The notes under the pieces: model-generated
The model's database searches: none
What the model was told of the DNA's origin: nothing
What the model saw: the letters and a program-made list of their open reading frames with translations, nothing else
NCBI RefSeq assembly: GCF_003675325.1
Contig: NZ_CP033073.1
Coordinates: 5,270,001 to 5,334,000 of the forward strand
Origin: Streptomyces dangxiongensis
Lineage (GTDB): Bacteria > Actinomycetota > Actinomycetes > Streptomycetales > Streptomycetaceae
Direction: 5' to 3'
Length of the DNA stretch: 64,000 nt
Position numbers and translations under genes: made by a program
Shown here: piece by piece, positions 48,605-58,218 of the stretch
Layout of the letters: each line of letters starts with the position of its first letter
Position numbering within the stretch: the first letter of the stretch is position 1

Positions 48605-48659
48605 GGAGAAGCCGTACGGCGACGCCCACGACACGCCGGGAACCGGTCGGCGGAGCGGC

Positions 48660-49382
48660 TCAGCTCACGCCGAAACGGGCGGCCAGGGCGTCCCGTTGAC
48701 GCCGTACGAAGGCGGCGTCCACCACCGCTCCGTGCCCCGGCACGTACAGCGCGTCCTCGCCGCCGAGCGCCAGCAGCCGGTCCAGCGCGGCCGGCCAGTG
48801 CGACGGCACCGCGTCCGGCCCCGCCTGCGGCTCCCCGGACTCCTCCACCAGGTCGCCGCAGAACACCACCTTCGGTGCGCCGGGGACGAGCACGGCGAGG
48901 TCGTACGCGGTGTGGCCGGGGCCCACGGCGGCCAGCAGCACCTGCCGGCCGCCGCCCAGGTCGAGGGTCCGCTCGCCGGACACCGGATGGCCGGGCGCGA
49001 CCAGGGCGTCCACCGCCTCGTCGGCGTCGGCGGCCGGCAGGCCGTTGCCGAGCGCGTCCAGGCGCAGCTCCTCGCGCCGGTGGGCCAGGACCGCGTCCAC
49101 GCCCACGGCCGCGTACATCTCGGCGCCGGCGAACGCTGACGCCCCGAGGACATGGTCGAAATGGGGATGGGTGAGCGCGAGATGGGTCACACGGCCGCCG
49201 GACAGCGCCTCGGCCCGGGACCGCAGCCGCGCCCCCTCCGCCAGGCTCGACCCCGCGTCCACCACCAGCGCCGTCCCCGCGCCCAGTACCAGGCCCGAGG
49301 TGCAGTCCCAGCCGGGCAGCCGGCACCGCCCCACCCCGGCGGCCAACCGTTCCCAGCCCAGGTCTTCCCAAGTCACCGTCAT
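48660..49382 (-). CDS. Metallo-beta-lactamase-fold hydrolase
   Basis: A 240-residue MBL-fold protein with HPHFDH (72-77), later GPGHTAYD, FCGDLVE and VPGHG metal-binding motifs. The motif order is that of class B-like small hydrolases. Substrate unknown; no signal peptide, so cytoplasmic. TAGCGT seven bases upstream of ATG 49382 suggests a leaderless start. It is divergent from hrcA. Confidence 0.85.
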   Translation of the reverse strand: MTVTWEDLGWERLAAGVGRCRLPGWDCTSGLVLGAGTALVVDAGSSLAEGARLRSRAEALSGGRVTHLALTHPHFDHVLGASAFAGAEMYAAVGVDAVLAHRREELRLDALGNGLPAADADEAVDALVAPGHPVSGERTLDLGGGRQVLLAAVGPGHTAYDLAVLVPGAPKVVFCGDLVEESGEPQAGPDAVPSHWPAALDRLLALGGEDALYVPGHGAVVDAAFVRRQRDALAARFGVS

Positions 49383-49395
49383 AGCGGCGACGCTA
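49380..49395 (-). promoter_or_regulatory. Leaderless promoter of the MBL-fold gene
   Basis: On the minus strand, TAGCGT (49395-49390), seven bases, then ATG (49382). Confidence 0.5.
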
Positions 49396-49425
49396 GCGCT
49401 ACGGGTCGGTACGGCGGGCCCGGCC

Positions 49426-49456
49426 TTGCCCGGTGCATGCCCGGCGGCCGTACACT
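49426..49456 (+). promoter_or_regulatory. Promoter of hrcA-dnaJ2
   Basis: TTGCCC (49426-49431) and TACACT (49451-49456), 19 bp apart. Transcription would start near 49463, just upstream of the CIRCE element. Confidence 0.5.
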
Positions 49457-49469
49457 GGGCCGGGGAAGG

Positions 49470-49496
49470 CTGGCACTCGCACGGGCGGAGTGCCAG
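49470..49496 (+). promoter_or_regulatory. CIRCE operator (HrcA binding site)
   Basis: CTGGCACTC (49470-49478), nine bases, GAGTGCCAG (49488-49496): a perfect inverted repeat that matches the CIRCE consensus TTAGCACTC-N9-GAGTGCTAA with two changes per arm. Located 57 bp before hrcA, so hrcA is autoregulated. Confidence 0.93.
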
Positions 49497-49552
49497 GCGG
49501 CCGGCTCGAACGGACGAACGGACGAGGGACGACGTGCTGGAGGTGCGCGCGG

Positions 49553-50569
49553 ATGCTGAGTGAACGCAGGCTTCAGGTGCTGCGCGCCATCGTCCAGGAC
49601 TACGTCGGCACCGAGGAGCCGGTGGGCTCCAAGGCGCTCACCGAGCGGCACAGCCTCGGCGTATCCCCGGCGACCGTCCGCAACGACATGGCGGCCCTGG
49701 AGGACGAGGGGTACATCGCCCAGCCGCACACCAGCGCGGGGCGCATCCCCACCGACAAGGGCTACCGGCTGTTCGTGGACAAGCTCGCCGGCGTCAAGCC
49801 GATGACCGGGCCCGAGCGGCGGGCCATCCAGAACTTCCTGGGGGGCGCCGTCGACCTCGACGACGTCGTGGCGCGCACGGTCCGGCTGCTGGCGCAACTG
49901 ACCCGCCAGGTCGCCGTCGTGCAGTACCCCTCGCTGACCCGGTCCACGGTCCGGCACGTGGAGCTGCTCTCGCTGGCTCCCGCGCGGGTGATGCTGGTGC
50001 TGATCACGGACACCGGCCGGGTCGAGCAGCGGATGGTCGACTGCCCGGCGCCGTTCGGCGAGGCGTCGCTGGCGGATCTGCGGGCGCGGCTGAACAGCCG
50101 GGTCGCGGGCCGCCGCTTCGCGGACGTGCCGAAACTGGTCGAGGACCTGCCGGAGGCCTTCGAGCACGAGGACCGAGGTACGGTCTCCACAGTGCTCTCC
50201 ACTCTTCTGGAGACACTCGTCGAGGAGAACGAGGAGCGGCTGATGATCGGCGGTACCGCCAATCTCACCCGCTTCGGGCACGACTTCCCCCTCACGATCC
50301 GGCCCGTCCTGGAGGCCCTGGAGGAGCAGGTCGTGCTCCTCAAGCTCCTGGGCGAGGCGAAGGACCCCGGCGTGACCGTGCGCATCGGCCACGAGAACGC
50401 CCATGAAGGACTCAACTCCACCTCCGTCGTGTCGGTGGGCTACGGTTCGGGCGGCGAGGCAGTCGCCAAGCTCGGCGTGGTCGGACCGACCCGCATGGAC
50501 TACCCGGGAACGATGGGAGCGGTACGCGCAGTGGCACGGTACGTCGGACAGATCCTGGCGGAGTCGTAA
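49553..50569 (+). CDS. hrcA: Heat-inducible transcription repressor HrcA
   Basis: A 338-residue HrcA: N-terminal winged helix ([26 protein letters not shown]... [19 protein letters not shown]), then the GAF-like domain and dimerisation insert. It represses groE and itself by binding CIRCE, with GroEL helping it fold. Start ATG 49553 with GGAGG 9 nt upstream. dnaJ2 starts at the base after its stop. Confidence 0.96.
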   Translation: MLSERRLQVLRAIVQDYVGTEEPVGSKALTERHSLGVSPATVRNDMAALEDEGYIAQPHTSAGRIPTDKGYRLFVDKLAGVKPMTGPERRAIQNFLGGAVDLDDVVARTVRLLAQLTRQVAVVQYPSLTRSTVRHVELLSLAPARVMLVLITDTGRVEQRMVDCPAPFGEASLADLRARLNSRVAGRRFADVPKLVEDLPEAFEHEDRGTVSTVLSTLLETLVEENEERLMIGGTANLTRFGHDFPLTIRPVLEALEEQVVLLKLLGEAKDPGVTVRIGHENAHEGLNSTSVVSVGYGSGGEAVAKLGVVGPTRMDYPGTMGAVRAVARYVGQILAES

Positions 50570-51706
50570 GTGGCCACGGACTACTACGCCGTTCTCGGCG
50601 TGCGCCGCGACGCGTCGCAGGATGAGATCAAGAAGGCGTTCCGCAGGCTCGCTCGCGAGCTGCATCCGGACGTCAACCCCGATCCGAAGACCCAGGAGCG
50701 GTTCAAGGAGATCAACGCCGCCTACGAGGTGTTGTCGGACCCGCAGAAGAAGCAGGTCTACGACCTCGGCGGCGATCCGCTCTCCCAGTCGGGCGGGGCC
50801 GGTGCGGGCGGTTTCGGCGCCGGCGGCTTCGGCAACTTCTCCGACATCATGGACGCGTTCTTCGGTACGGCGTCGCAGCGCGGGCCGCGCTCGCGCACAC
50901 GGCGCGGCCAGGATGCGATGATCCGCATCGAGATCGAGCTGGACGAGGCGGCCTTCGGGACGACCAAGGACATCCAGGTCGACACCGCCGTCGTCTGCAA
51001 CACCTGCAACGGCGAGGGCGCGGCCCCGGGCACGTCGGCGCAGACGTGTGACATGTGCCGCGGCCGTGGCGAGGTGTCGCAGGTCACCCGGTCCTTCCTG
51101 GGCCAGGTCATGACCTCCCGGCCCTGCCCCCAGTGCCAGGGCTTCGGCACGGTGGTGCCGACCCCCTGCCCGGAGTGCGCCGGCGACGGCCGTGTCCGCT
51201 CGCGCCGCACGCTCACCGTGAAGATCCCGGCCGGCGTCGACAACGGCACGCGGATCCAGCTCGCCGGTGAGGGCGAGGTCGGCCCCGGCGGCGGTCCGGC
51301 CGGTGACCTGTACGTCGAGATCCACGAGCTGCCGCACGCGATGTTCCAGCGGCGCGGTGACGACCTGCACTGCACGGTCACTGTCCCGATGACGGCGGCG
51401 GCCCTCGGCACGAAGGTGCCGCTGGAGACCCTGGACGGCATGGAGGAGGTCGACATCCGGCCCGGCACCCAGTCCGGCCAGTCGATCCCGCTGCACGACC
51501 GGGGCGTGACCCACCTGCGCGGCGGCGGCCGGGGTGACCTGATCGTCCACGTCGAGGTCATGACCCCGACCAAGCTCGACCCCGAGCAGGAACGCCTCCT
51601 GCGTGAACTGGCCAAGCTGCGCGGCGAGGAACGCCCCCAGGGCCAGTTCCAGCCGGGGCAGCAGGGTCTGTTCTCCCGGCTGAAGGACGCCTTCAACGGC
51701 CGCTGA
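50570..51706 (+). CDS. dnaJ: Chaperone DnaJ (DnaJ2)
   Basis: A 378-residue type I J-protein: J domain with HPD (32-34), a Gly/Phe-rich region and four zinc knuckles beginning at Cys 143 (CNTCNGEG, CDMCRGRG, CPQCQGFG, CPECAGDG). The GTG start directly abuts the hrcA TAA stop, with zero spacing. It stimulates DnaK ATPase. Being behind hrcA it is the second DnaJ of Streptomyces (the other lies in the dnaK operon), under HrcA control. Confidence 0.95.
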   Translation: MATDYYAVLGVRRDASQDEIKKAFRRLARELHPDVNPDPKTQERFKEINAAYEVLSDPQKKQVYDLGGDPLSQSGGAGAGGFGAGGFGNFSDIMDAFFGTASQRGPRSRTRRGQDAMIRIEIELDEAAFGTTKDIQVDTAVVCNTCNGEGAAPGTSAQTCDMCRGRGEVSQVTRSFLGQVMTSRPCPQCQGFGTVVPTPCPECAGDGRVRSRRTLTVKIPAGVDNGTRIQLAGEGEVGPGGGPAGDLYVEIHELPHAMFQRRGDDLHCTVTVPMTAAALGTKVPLETLDGMEEVDIRPGTQSGQSIPLHDRGVTHLRGGGRGDLIVHVEVMTPTKLDPEQERLLRELAKLRGEERPQGQFQPGQQGLFSRLKDAFNGR

Positions 51707-51823
51707 GGCGGTCGAGGGACGCGTGCGACGGCCGCCGAGGCGGCTGACGGACGCTTCGGCCGGCCGCCGAGCCGGGCGGCCGGGGGCGGTCGCAGCCGGT
51801 CGGGGAGTCGCCGGGGAGTGGCC

Positions 51824-51857
51824 GGGGATTTGCGGGGGTCGGCCCCCGCAAATCCCC
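51824..51857 (+). terminator. Terminator of hrcA-dnaJ2
   Basis: Perfect 15-bp inverted repeat (51824-51838 with 51843-51857) with the 4-nt loop TCGG. Confidence 0.9.
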
Positions 51858-51926
51858 TTGTGCCACCGGCCTGTGCGACGGAAACCCGGATTCGGTCCCG
51901 TACGGGGGACGTGACACCATGCGGTC

Positions 51927-53057
51927 ATGTCCTCCGCACTGACCGATCTCTTCCCCCACCCGATCGTGCAGGCCCCCATGGCGGGCGGCGTCTCCGTGCC
52001 CCAGCTCGTCGCCGCCGTCTGCGAGGCCGGCGGGCTCGGGTTCCTCGCCGCCGGGTACAAGACCGCCGACGGCATGTACCAGGAGATCAAGCGGCTGCGG
52101 GGACTGACGGCCCGCCCCTTCGGCGTGAACGTGTTCATGCCGCAGCCGGAGCACCCCGGCGCGGCCACCGGCATCAGCGCGCCGGCCGGCGCCGCGCCCT
52201 CGTCCGGCGCCGTCGAGGTGTACGCCCACCAGTTGGCCGGTGAGGCCGCCTGGTACGAGACCGAGCTGGGGGACCCGGACAGCGGCCGGGACGACGGCTA
52301 CGAGGCCAAGCTCGCCGTGCTGCTCGACAACCCGGTGCCGGTGGTCTCCTTCCACTTCGGCGTGCCGAGCCGCGAGGTGCTCGACCGGTTCCGCCGGGCG
52401 GGCACGTTCACCCTGGTCACCGCGACCACCGCGGAGGAGGCCCGCGCGGTCGAACGGGCCGGCGCGGATGCGGTGATCGCCCAGGGCGTGGAGGCCGGCG
52501 GTCACCAGGGCACCCACCGGGACCTCCCGGAGAACGACGGCTCCGGCATCGGACTGCTGTCGCTGGTCACGCAGATCCGCGAGACGGTCCGCGTCCCGGT
52601 CGTGGCGGCCGGCGGCATCATGCGCGGCGGCCAGATCGCCGCAGTCCTCGCGGCCGGTGCGAGCGCGGCCCAGTTGGGCACCGCGTTCCTCGCCACCCCC
52701 GAGTCCGGCGCGCACGCCCTGCACAAGCAGGCGCTGACCAACCCCCTGTTCGCCCGCACCGAGCTGACCCGCGCCTTCTCCGGCCGCCCGGCCCGCGGCC
52801 TGGTCAACCGCTTCCTGCGCGAGCACGGCCCGTACGCGCCCGCCGCCTACCCGGACGTCCACCACATGACGGCACCCCTGCGCAAGGCCGCCGCGAAGGC
52901 CGGGGACGCGCAGGGCATGGCGCTGTGGGCGGGCCAGGGACACCGGCTGGTCCGGGCGCTGCCGGCCGGTGAGCTGGTGGAGGTGCTGGCGGCCGAACTC
53001 GCCGAGGCCAGGGGAGCGTTGTCGGACCTGCCGCGGACCGGAGGTGAGGCGCGATGA
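51927..53057 (+). CDS. Nitronate monooxygenase / 2-nitropropane dioxygenase family flavoprotein
   Basis: A 376-residue TIM-barrel FMN enzyme: PIVQAPMAGGVS, GVNVFMPQPE, GADAVIAQGVEAGGHQG, VVAAGGIMRGG and GTAFLATPES, matching class I nitronate monooxygenases. It oxidises nitronates such as propionate-3-nitronate, protecting from nitro-compounds. Start ATG 51927. Its stop overlaps the rsmE start (ATGA). Confidence 0.9.
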   Translation: MSSALTDLFPHPIVQAPMAGGVSVPQLVAAVCEAGGLGFLAAGYKTADGMYQEIKRLRGLTARPFGVNVFMPQPEHPGAATGISAPAGAAPSSGAVEVYAHQLAGEAAWYETELGDPDSGRDDGYEAKLAVLLDNPVPVVSFHFGVPSREVLDRFRRAGTFTLVTATTAEEARAVERAGADAVIAQGVEAGGHQGTHRDLPENDGSGIGLLSLVTQIRETVRVPVVAAGGIMRGGQIAAVLAAGASAAQLGTAFLATPESGAHALHKQALTNPLFARTELTRAFSGRPARGLVNRFLREHGPYAPAAYPDVHHMTAPLRKAAAKAGDAQGMALWAGQGHRLVRALPAGELVEVLAAELAEARGALSDLPRTGGEAR

Positions 53058-53794
53058 CCGCCCCCGTCTTCGTCGTGGAGCAACTCGAACGGATCGGGCC
53101 GGAGTTCGTGCTCGACGGCCCCGAGGGACGGCACGCCGTGTCCGTGAAGCGGCTGCGGCCGGGCGAGGACGTGGTCCTCACCGACGGGCGCGGGCGCTGG
53201 GCGGAGGGCGTCGTCAAGGCCGCCGAGGGCAAGGACCGCCTGGTGGTCACGGACCTGGAGTCGGTGCACGAGGAGCCCCCGGCCGCCCCGCGGATCACCG
53301 TCGTCCAGGCCCTGCCCAAGGGCGACCGCGGAGAACTGGCCGTGGAGACGATGACCGAGGTCGGTGTCGACGCCGTCGTGCCCTGGCAGGCGTCCCGTTG
53401 CATCACCCAGTGGAAGGGCGACCGCGGTCTGAAGGCCCTCGGCAAGTGGCGGGCCACCGCCCGGGAGGCCGGCAAGCAGTCCCGCCGGGTCCGCTTCCCC
53501 GAGGTCGGGGACACGGCGACGACGAGACAGGTGGCCGAGCTGCTCGCCCGCGCCGACCTCGCCGCCGTCCTGCACGAGAGCGGCGACGAGCGCCTCGCCA
53601 CCGCCGCGCTCCCCGCCCACGGCGAGATCGTGCTGGTCGTCGGCCCCGAGGGCGGTGTCTCCCCCGAGGAGCTGGCCCTGTTCGCCGAGGCGGGCGCGAG
53701 GCCGTACGTCCTCGGTCCCACCGTGCTGCGTACGTCCACCGCCGGCACCGCCGCCGCGGCCCTCCTGCTGGGCCGCACCGGCCGCTGGTCCTGA
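53054..53794 (+). CDS. rsmE: 16S rRNA (uracil-1498-N3)-methyltransferase
   Basis: A 246-residue SPOUT methyltransferase with an N-terminal PUA-like domain (VKRLRPGEDVVLTDGRG) and the knot motifs VVGPEGGVSPEELALF and LRTSTAGTAA (canonical LRxETA altered to LRTSTA). It methylates U1498 in the decoding centre. The ATG overlaps the stop of the nitronate monooxygenase, so translation is coupled. Confidence 0.94.
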   Translation: MTAPVFVVEQLERIGPEFVLDGPEGRHAVSVKRLRPGEDVVLTDGRGRWAEGVVKAAEGKDRLVVTDLESVHEEPPAAPRITVVQALPKGDRGELAVETMTEVGVDAVVPWQASRCITQWKGDRGLKALGKWRATAREAGKQSRRVRFPEVGDTATTRQVAELLARADLAAVLHESGDERLATAALPAHGEIVLVVGPEGGVSPEELALFAEAGARPYVLGPTVLRTSTAGTAAAALLLGRTGRWS

Positions 53795-53810
53795 CCGCCC
53801 GGGAGACGCC

Positions 53811-54203
53811 GTGGAACTCGCCCACATCCGGCTCCTCGTCACCGACTTCGCCGCCTGCTACCGCTTCTACGCCGACGTGCTCGGCCTCACCCCGCAGTCC
53901 GGCGCGGAGCGGGGCCCGTACGAGAAGTTCACCCCGCACGCCGGCTCCGCCGGCATCGCGCTCCAGGACCGCGCCATGATGGCCGGGGTCCTGGCCGAGC
54001 TGGGCGGGACCGCGACCGGCCACCGCTCCCTGGTCGTGCTGCGGGTGGACGATCTCGACGCCTGCTGCGCGCGGATCACCGCCCGCGGCGCGACGCTGCT
54101 GCACGGCCCGGCCCCCCTGACCGACCGCATGCGGGTGGCCTACCTGAAGGACCCGGAGGGCAACCTCGTCGAACTCCAGGAGTGGCTGCTGCTGCGCGGC
54201 TGA
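53811..54203 (+). CDS. VOC (glyoxalase/bleomycin-resistance/dioxygenase) family protein
   Basis: A 130-residue single-module VOC protein from GTG 53811 (GGGAG upstream): VELAHIRLLVTDFAACYRFYADVLG with the first metal ligand candidate His, then LRVDDLDACCARI and YLKDPEGNLVELQEW with the Glu ligand. Substrate unknown. It lies 16 bp after rsmE. Confidence 0.82.
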   Translation: MELAHIRLLVTDFAACYRFYADVLGLTPQSGAERGPYEKFTPHAGSAGIALQDRAMMAGVLAELGGTATGHRSLVVLRVDDLDACCARITARGATLLHGPAPLTDRMRVAYLKDPEGNLVELQEWLLLRG

Positions 54204-54324
54204 CCGCGACGGCCGGGACGGCGCGCCCGCCGTGTGCGGGTGCCGGACGGGGACGGTCCCCCGGACGGGTGAGTGGCCGTATGCGGTCTACCGCGCCGCC
54301 CGGGCCGGTGGCACGCTGCCCTGT

Positions 54325-54864
54325 ATGGCGGCATGGGGACGGATGCGGAACGGCTCGCGGGCGATGGCCGTGGCGGGGCTCGTCGTGCTGGCCACGGGTG
54401 CCGCGGTGGCGTGCCGGCCGGGCGGGCTCGGCTCCATGACCGTCGCGTACACCACCGACCGGACCGCCACCGCCGCGCTGGAACGGCGGCACGTCGACGT
54501 CGCCTGGCTCACCTGCACCGGCAGTGACGGTGGCGGACGCACGCACGGCACCTCATCCGGGCCGGGCGAGATCACCGTCGTCTCCGTCGACTGCCAGGGC
54601 CGCACGGGCGACGGGCGGAAGATCGCCGTCACCGGACAGGTGACCAAGGTTGTCGACGGCGCCTGCGTGCGCGGGGACCTGACGGCGAAGGCCGGCGGCA
54701 GACAGGTCTTCCACGTCGACGGGCTCGGCGACTGCGCGGCCCGGCCCGGACCGACGTACCGCCCGCCCACGGTGGGACGGCCGCAGCCCGCCGTGACCGT
54801 CACCGTCACCCGGACCCTGTGGTGCCGGACCGAGGCCGCCTGCGGGTCCGTGCGGGGCAAGTGA
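54325..54864 (+). CDS. Secreted or lipid-anchored small cysteine-containing protein
   Basis: A 179-residue protein from ATG 54325 (ATG 54343 and 54364 possible). The hydrophobic segment AVAGLVVLATGAAVAC is followed by PGG, fitting a signal peptide with a weak lipobox (AVAC; Leu missing at -3). The mature part has scattered cysteines (LTCTG, VDCQG, ACVRG, GDCAA, WCRTEAACGS) that may form disulfides. Function unknown. It is followed by tricorn. Confidence 0.65.
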   Translation: MAAWGRMRNGSRAMAVAGLVVLATGAAVACRPGGLGSMTVAYTTDRTATAALERRHVDVAWLTCTGSDGGGRTHGTSSGPGEITVVSVDCQGRTGDGRKIAVTGQVTKVVDGACVRGDLTAKAGGRQVFHVDGLGDCAARPGPTYRPPTVGRPQPAVTVTVTRTLWCRTEAACGSVRGK

Positions 54865-54898
54865 TCGGAACCGGCAGCGGGGCGCACCGGGCGCTGCG

Positions 54899-54913
54899 TA
54901 GAGTGACGGCGTG
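54899..54913 (+). promoter_or_regulatory. Leaderless promoter of tricorn
   Basis: TAGAGT (54899-54904), six bases, then GTG 54911. Confidence 0.55.
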
Positions 54914-57900
54914 ACTCAGGGTGCCTCCACGGGAACCACGGCGACCGCCGCCTATCTCCGATTCCCCCATCCGCACGGCGACTTGGTGACCTTCGTCGCC
55001 GAGGACGACGTCTGGCTCGCGCCGCTCGACGGCGGCCGGGCCTGGCGGGTCAGCGCCGACAACCGGCCGGTGTCGCTGCCCCGGATATCCCCGGACGGCA
55101 GACACCTCGCCTGGACGTCCACCCGGGACGGCGCCCCCGAGGTGCATGTCGCCCCGGTCGACGGCGGCCCCGCCGAGCGGCTGACGTACTGGGGCGCCCA
55201 CCGTACCGAGGTGCGCGGCTGGACGGCGGACGGGCGGGTGCTCGTGCTCGGCGCGCACGGCCGGCACAGCTCCCGGCACACCTGGGCGCACGCCGTCCCG
55301 CTCGACGGCGGACCCGCCGAGACCCTGCCGTACGGGCCGGTCGGCGACGTGGCGCCGGGGCCGGCGACCGTGCTGCTGTCCGCGCCGATGGGCCGCGAGG
55401 CCGCCTACTGGAAGCGCTACCGGGGCGGTACGGCGGGAAAGCTGTGGATCGACCACGACGGCGACGGCCGGTTCGTGCGACTGCACGCGGACATCGCCGG
55501 GAACATCGAGTGCCCGGTGTGGGCCGGCGACCGGATCGCCTTCCTCTCCGACCACGAGGGCACCGGAGCCGTCTACTCCTCCCTCGCCGACGGCTCCGAC
55601 CTGCGCCGGCACACCCCCCTCGGGGGTTTCTACGCCCGGCACGCGGCCGGTGACGGCGAGCGGGTCGTCTACAGCTCGGCCGGTGAACTCTGGCTTCTGG
55701 ACGACCTGGAGGGCGCCGAGCCGCGCCGCCTGGACGTAACGCTGGGCGGGCCCCGGACGGACCTGCGGCCACGCCAGGTCAACGCCGCCCGCTGGTTCGG
55801 CGAGGCGTCCCCCGACCACACCGCGCGCGGCAGCGCCGTGTGCGTGCGCGGCGGCATCCACTGGGTCACCCACCGCTCCGGACCCGCCCGCGCCCTCGCC
55901 GCCACCCCCGGCGTGCGCGCCCGGATGCCGCGCGCCTTCCGCGCCGCGGGCGAGGAGTGGGCGGTGTGGGTGACGGACGCCGAGGGCGACGACGCCCTGG
56001 AGTTCGCCCCCGCGACCGGCACCGTGCCCGGCGCCCCGCCCCGCCGGCTCGCCGCCGGGCAGCTCGGCCGGGTCATGGAGCTGGCCGTGGCGCCCGACGG
56101 CAGCCGGGCCGCCGTCGCCGCGCACGACGGCCGGCTGCTGCTCGTCGAACGCGAGACCGGCGAGGTCCGCGAGGTCGACCGCAGCGACGACGGCGAGGTC
56201 TCCGGCCTCACCTTCTCCCCCGACTCCGCCTGGCTCGCCTGGGCCCACCCCGGCCCCCGCCCGCTGTCCCAGCTACGCCTCGCCCACACCACCGACCTGT
56301 CGGTCACCGAGGCGACCCCGCTGCGCTTCCAGGACTACGCGCCCGCCTTCACCCTCGACGGCCGGCACCTCGCGTTCCTCTCCAACCGCGCCTTCGACCC
56401 GGTCTACGACGAACACGTCTTCGACCTCGCGTTCGTGGTCGGCGCCCGCCCGCACCTGATCACACTGGCCGCCACGACACCCTCGCCGTTCGGCCCGCAG
56501 CGTCACGGCCGTTCCTTCGAGACGCCGGACAAGGACGAGACCCCCGACAGCGAGGGCACCCCCGCCACCCGCATCGACCTCGAGGGGCTCGCCGACCGGA
56601 TCGTGCCCTTCCCGGTCGAGGCCGGCCGCTACTCCACGCTGCGCGCCGCCAAGGACGGCGTCCTCTGGCTGCGCCACCCCGTGCAGGGCGTCCTCGGTGC
56701 CGCCCGCGCCCATCCCGAGGACCCCGACCCGCACACCGAGCTGGAGCGCTACGACCTGGCCCAGCGCCGCCTGGAGCATCTCGCCCCCGACGCCGACCAC
56801 TTCGAGGTCAGCGGCGACGGCCGGCGCGTGCTGCTGTGGAGCGACGGCCGCCTGCGGGTCGTCCCCGGCGACCGCCGTACCGGCGCCGACGACGACGGCG
56901 ACACCAGCGTCACCGTCGATCTCGCCCGCGTCCGGCAGACCGTCGACCCGGCCGCCGAGTGGCGGCAGATGTACGACGAGACCGGCCGCCTCATGCGCGA
57001 CCACTTCTGGCGCCCCGACCTCGGCGGCGTCGACTGGGACGGCGTCCTCGACCGCTACCGCCCGCTGCTCGGCCGCCTCGCCTCCCACAGCGACCTCGTC
57101 GACCTGCTGTGGGAGGTGCAGGGCGAACTCGGCACCTCGCACGCCTACGTCGTCCCGGGCGGTGGTTCCGGCGGCGGTGCCCGGCACGGTCTGCTCGGTG
57201 CCGACATCTCCCGCCACGAGGACGGCACCTGGCGCATCGACCGCATCCTGCCCGCGGAGACCTCCGACCCGGACGCCCGCTCCCCGCTCGCCGCACCCGG
57301 GGTCGCCGTCCGCCCCGGGGACGCGATCATCGCCGTGGCCGGGCACCCCGTCGACCCGGTGCGGGGCCCCGGCCCCCTCCTGGCGGGCACGGCCGGCCAC
57401 CCCGTCGAGCTGACCGTCTCCCCGGCCGCCGGCGGCGAACCCCGCCACCCGGTCGTCGTCCCCGTCGCCGACGAGGAACCCCTGCGCTACCACGCCTGGG
57501 TCGCCGACCGCCGCGCCCACGTCCACGCCGTCTCCGGCGGCCGGCTCGGCTACCTCCACGTGCCCGACATGCAGGCACCCGGCTGGGCGCAGATCCACCG
57601 CGACCTGCGGGTCGAGGTCACCCGCGAGGGCCTCGTGGTCGACGTCCGCGAGAACCGCGGCGGCCACACCTCCCAGCTCGTCGTGGAGAAACTGGCCCGC
57701 CGGGTCATCGGCTGGGACCTCGCGCGCGGGATGCGGCCCACCAGCTACCCCCTGGACGCGCCCCGCGGCCCGGTCGTCGCCGTCGCCAACGAGTTCTCCG
57801 GCTCCGACGGCGACATCGTCAACGCGGCCGTCAAGGCGCTCGGCATCGGCCCGGTCGTCGGCACCCGCACCTGGGGCGGTGTCATCGGTATCGACAGCCG

Positions 57901-58129
57901 CTACCACCTGGTCGACGGCACCCTGGTCACCCAGCCGAAGTACGCGATGTGGCTGGAGGGTTCCGGCTGGGACGTGGAGAACCACGGCGTGGACCCCGAC
58001 GTGGAGGTCGTCCAGCGGCCGCAGGACTGGGTGGAGGGCAGGGACGCCCAACTGGACGCGGCCGTCGGACTCGCGCTGGCGGCACTGGAGTCGGTACCGG
58101 CGAAGACCCCGCCGGACCTGCCGGCCTGA
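54911..58129 (+). CDS. Tricorn protease homologue (S41 family peptidase)
   Basis: A 1072-residue protein: two N-terminal beta-propellers (about 10-680, repeated SPDGRxLAW-like blades), a C1 region, a PDZ domain (about 760-850) and the C2 catalytic S41 domain. The catalytic histidine is in GTSHAYV (His 744) and the serine in EFSGSDGD (Ser 965). These are almost the positions of the Thermoplasma enzyme (His 746, Ser 965, from memory). It is a large hexameric protease that trims peptides from the proteasome. No signal peptide, so cytoplasmic. Confidence 0.92.
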   Translation: MTQGASTGTTATAAYLRFPHPHGDLVTFVAEDDVWLAPLDGGRAWRVSADNRPVSLPRISPDGRHLAWTSTRDGAPEVHVAPVDGGPAERLTYWGAHRTEVRGWTADGRVLVLGAHGRHSSRHTWAHAVPLDGGPAETLPYGPVGDVAPGPATVLLSAPMGREAAYWKRYRGGTAGKLWIDHDGDGRFVRLHADIAGNIECPVWAGDRIAFLSDHEGTGAVYSSLADGSDLRRHTPLGGFYARHAAGDGERVVYSSAGELWLLDDLEGAEPRRLDVTLGGPRTDLRPRQVNAARWFGEASPDHTARGSAVCVRGGIHWVTHRSGPARALAATPGVRARMPRAFRAAGEEWAVWVTDAEGDDALEFAPATGTVPGAPPRRLAAGQLGRVMELAVAPDGSRAAVAAHDGRLLLVERETGEVREVDRSDDGEVSGLTFSPDSAWLAWAHPGPRPLSQLRLAHTTDLSVTEATPLRFQDYAPAFTLDGRHLAFLSNRAFDPVYDEHVFDLAFVVGARPHLITLAATTPSPFGPQRHGRSFETPDKDETPDSEGTPATRIDLEGLADRIVPFPVEAGRYSTLRAAKDGVLWLRHPVQGVLGAARAHPEDPDPHTELERYDLAQRRLEHLAPDADHFEVSGDGRRVLLWSDGRLRVVPGDRRTGADDDGDTSVTVDLARVRQTVDPAAEWRQMYDETGRLMRDHFWRPDLGGVDWDGVLDRYRPLLGRLASHSDLVDLLWEVQGELGTSHAYVVPGGGSGGGARHGLLGADISRHEDGTWRIDRILPAETSDPDARSPLAAPGVAVRPGDAIIAVAGHPVDPVRGPGPLLAGTAGHPVELTVSPAAGGEPRHPVVVPVADEEPLRYHAWVADRRAHVHAVSGGRLGYLHVPDMQAPGWAQIHRDLRVEVTREGLVVDVRENRGGHTSQLVVEKLARRVIGWDLARGMRPTSYPLDAPRGPVVAVANEFSGSDGDIVNAAVKALGIGPVVGTRTWGGVIGIDSRYHLVDGTLVTQPKYAMWLEGSGWDVENHGVDPDVEVVQRPQDWVEGRDAQLDAAVGLALAALESVPAKTPPDLPA

Positions 58130-58218
58130 GGGGCGCGAGCGACCGCGCCGACCGGCCACGGACCACCCGTCACCGAACCACTACGATGCCCACGGTATCG
58201 ATCACAGGAGGCACACGC

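Noticed and set aside
47788..49371. A single 527-codon minus frame covering DUF3097 and the MBL gene
   Set aside because: The MBL protein is read in a different frame and has its own metal motifs; the DUF3097 part starts at 48591.
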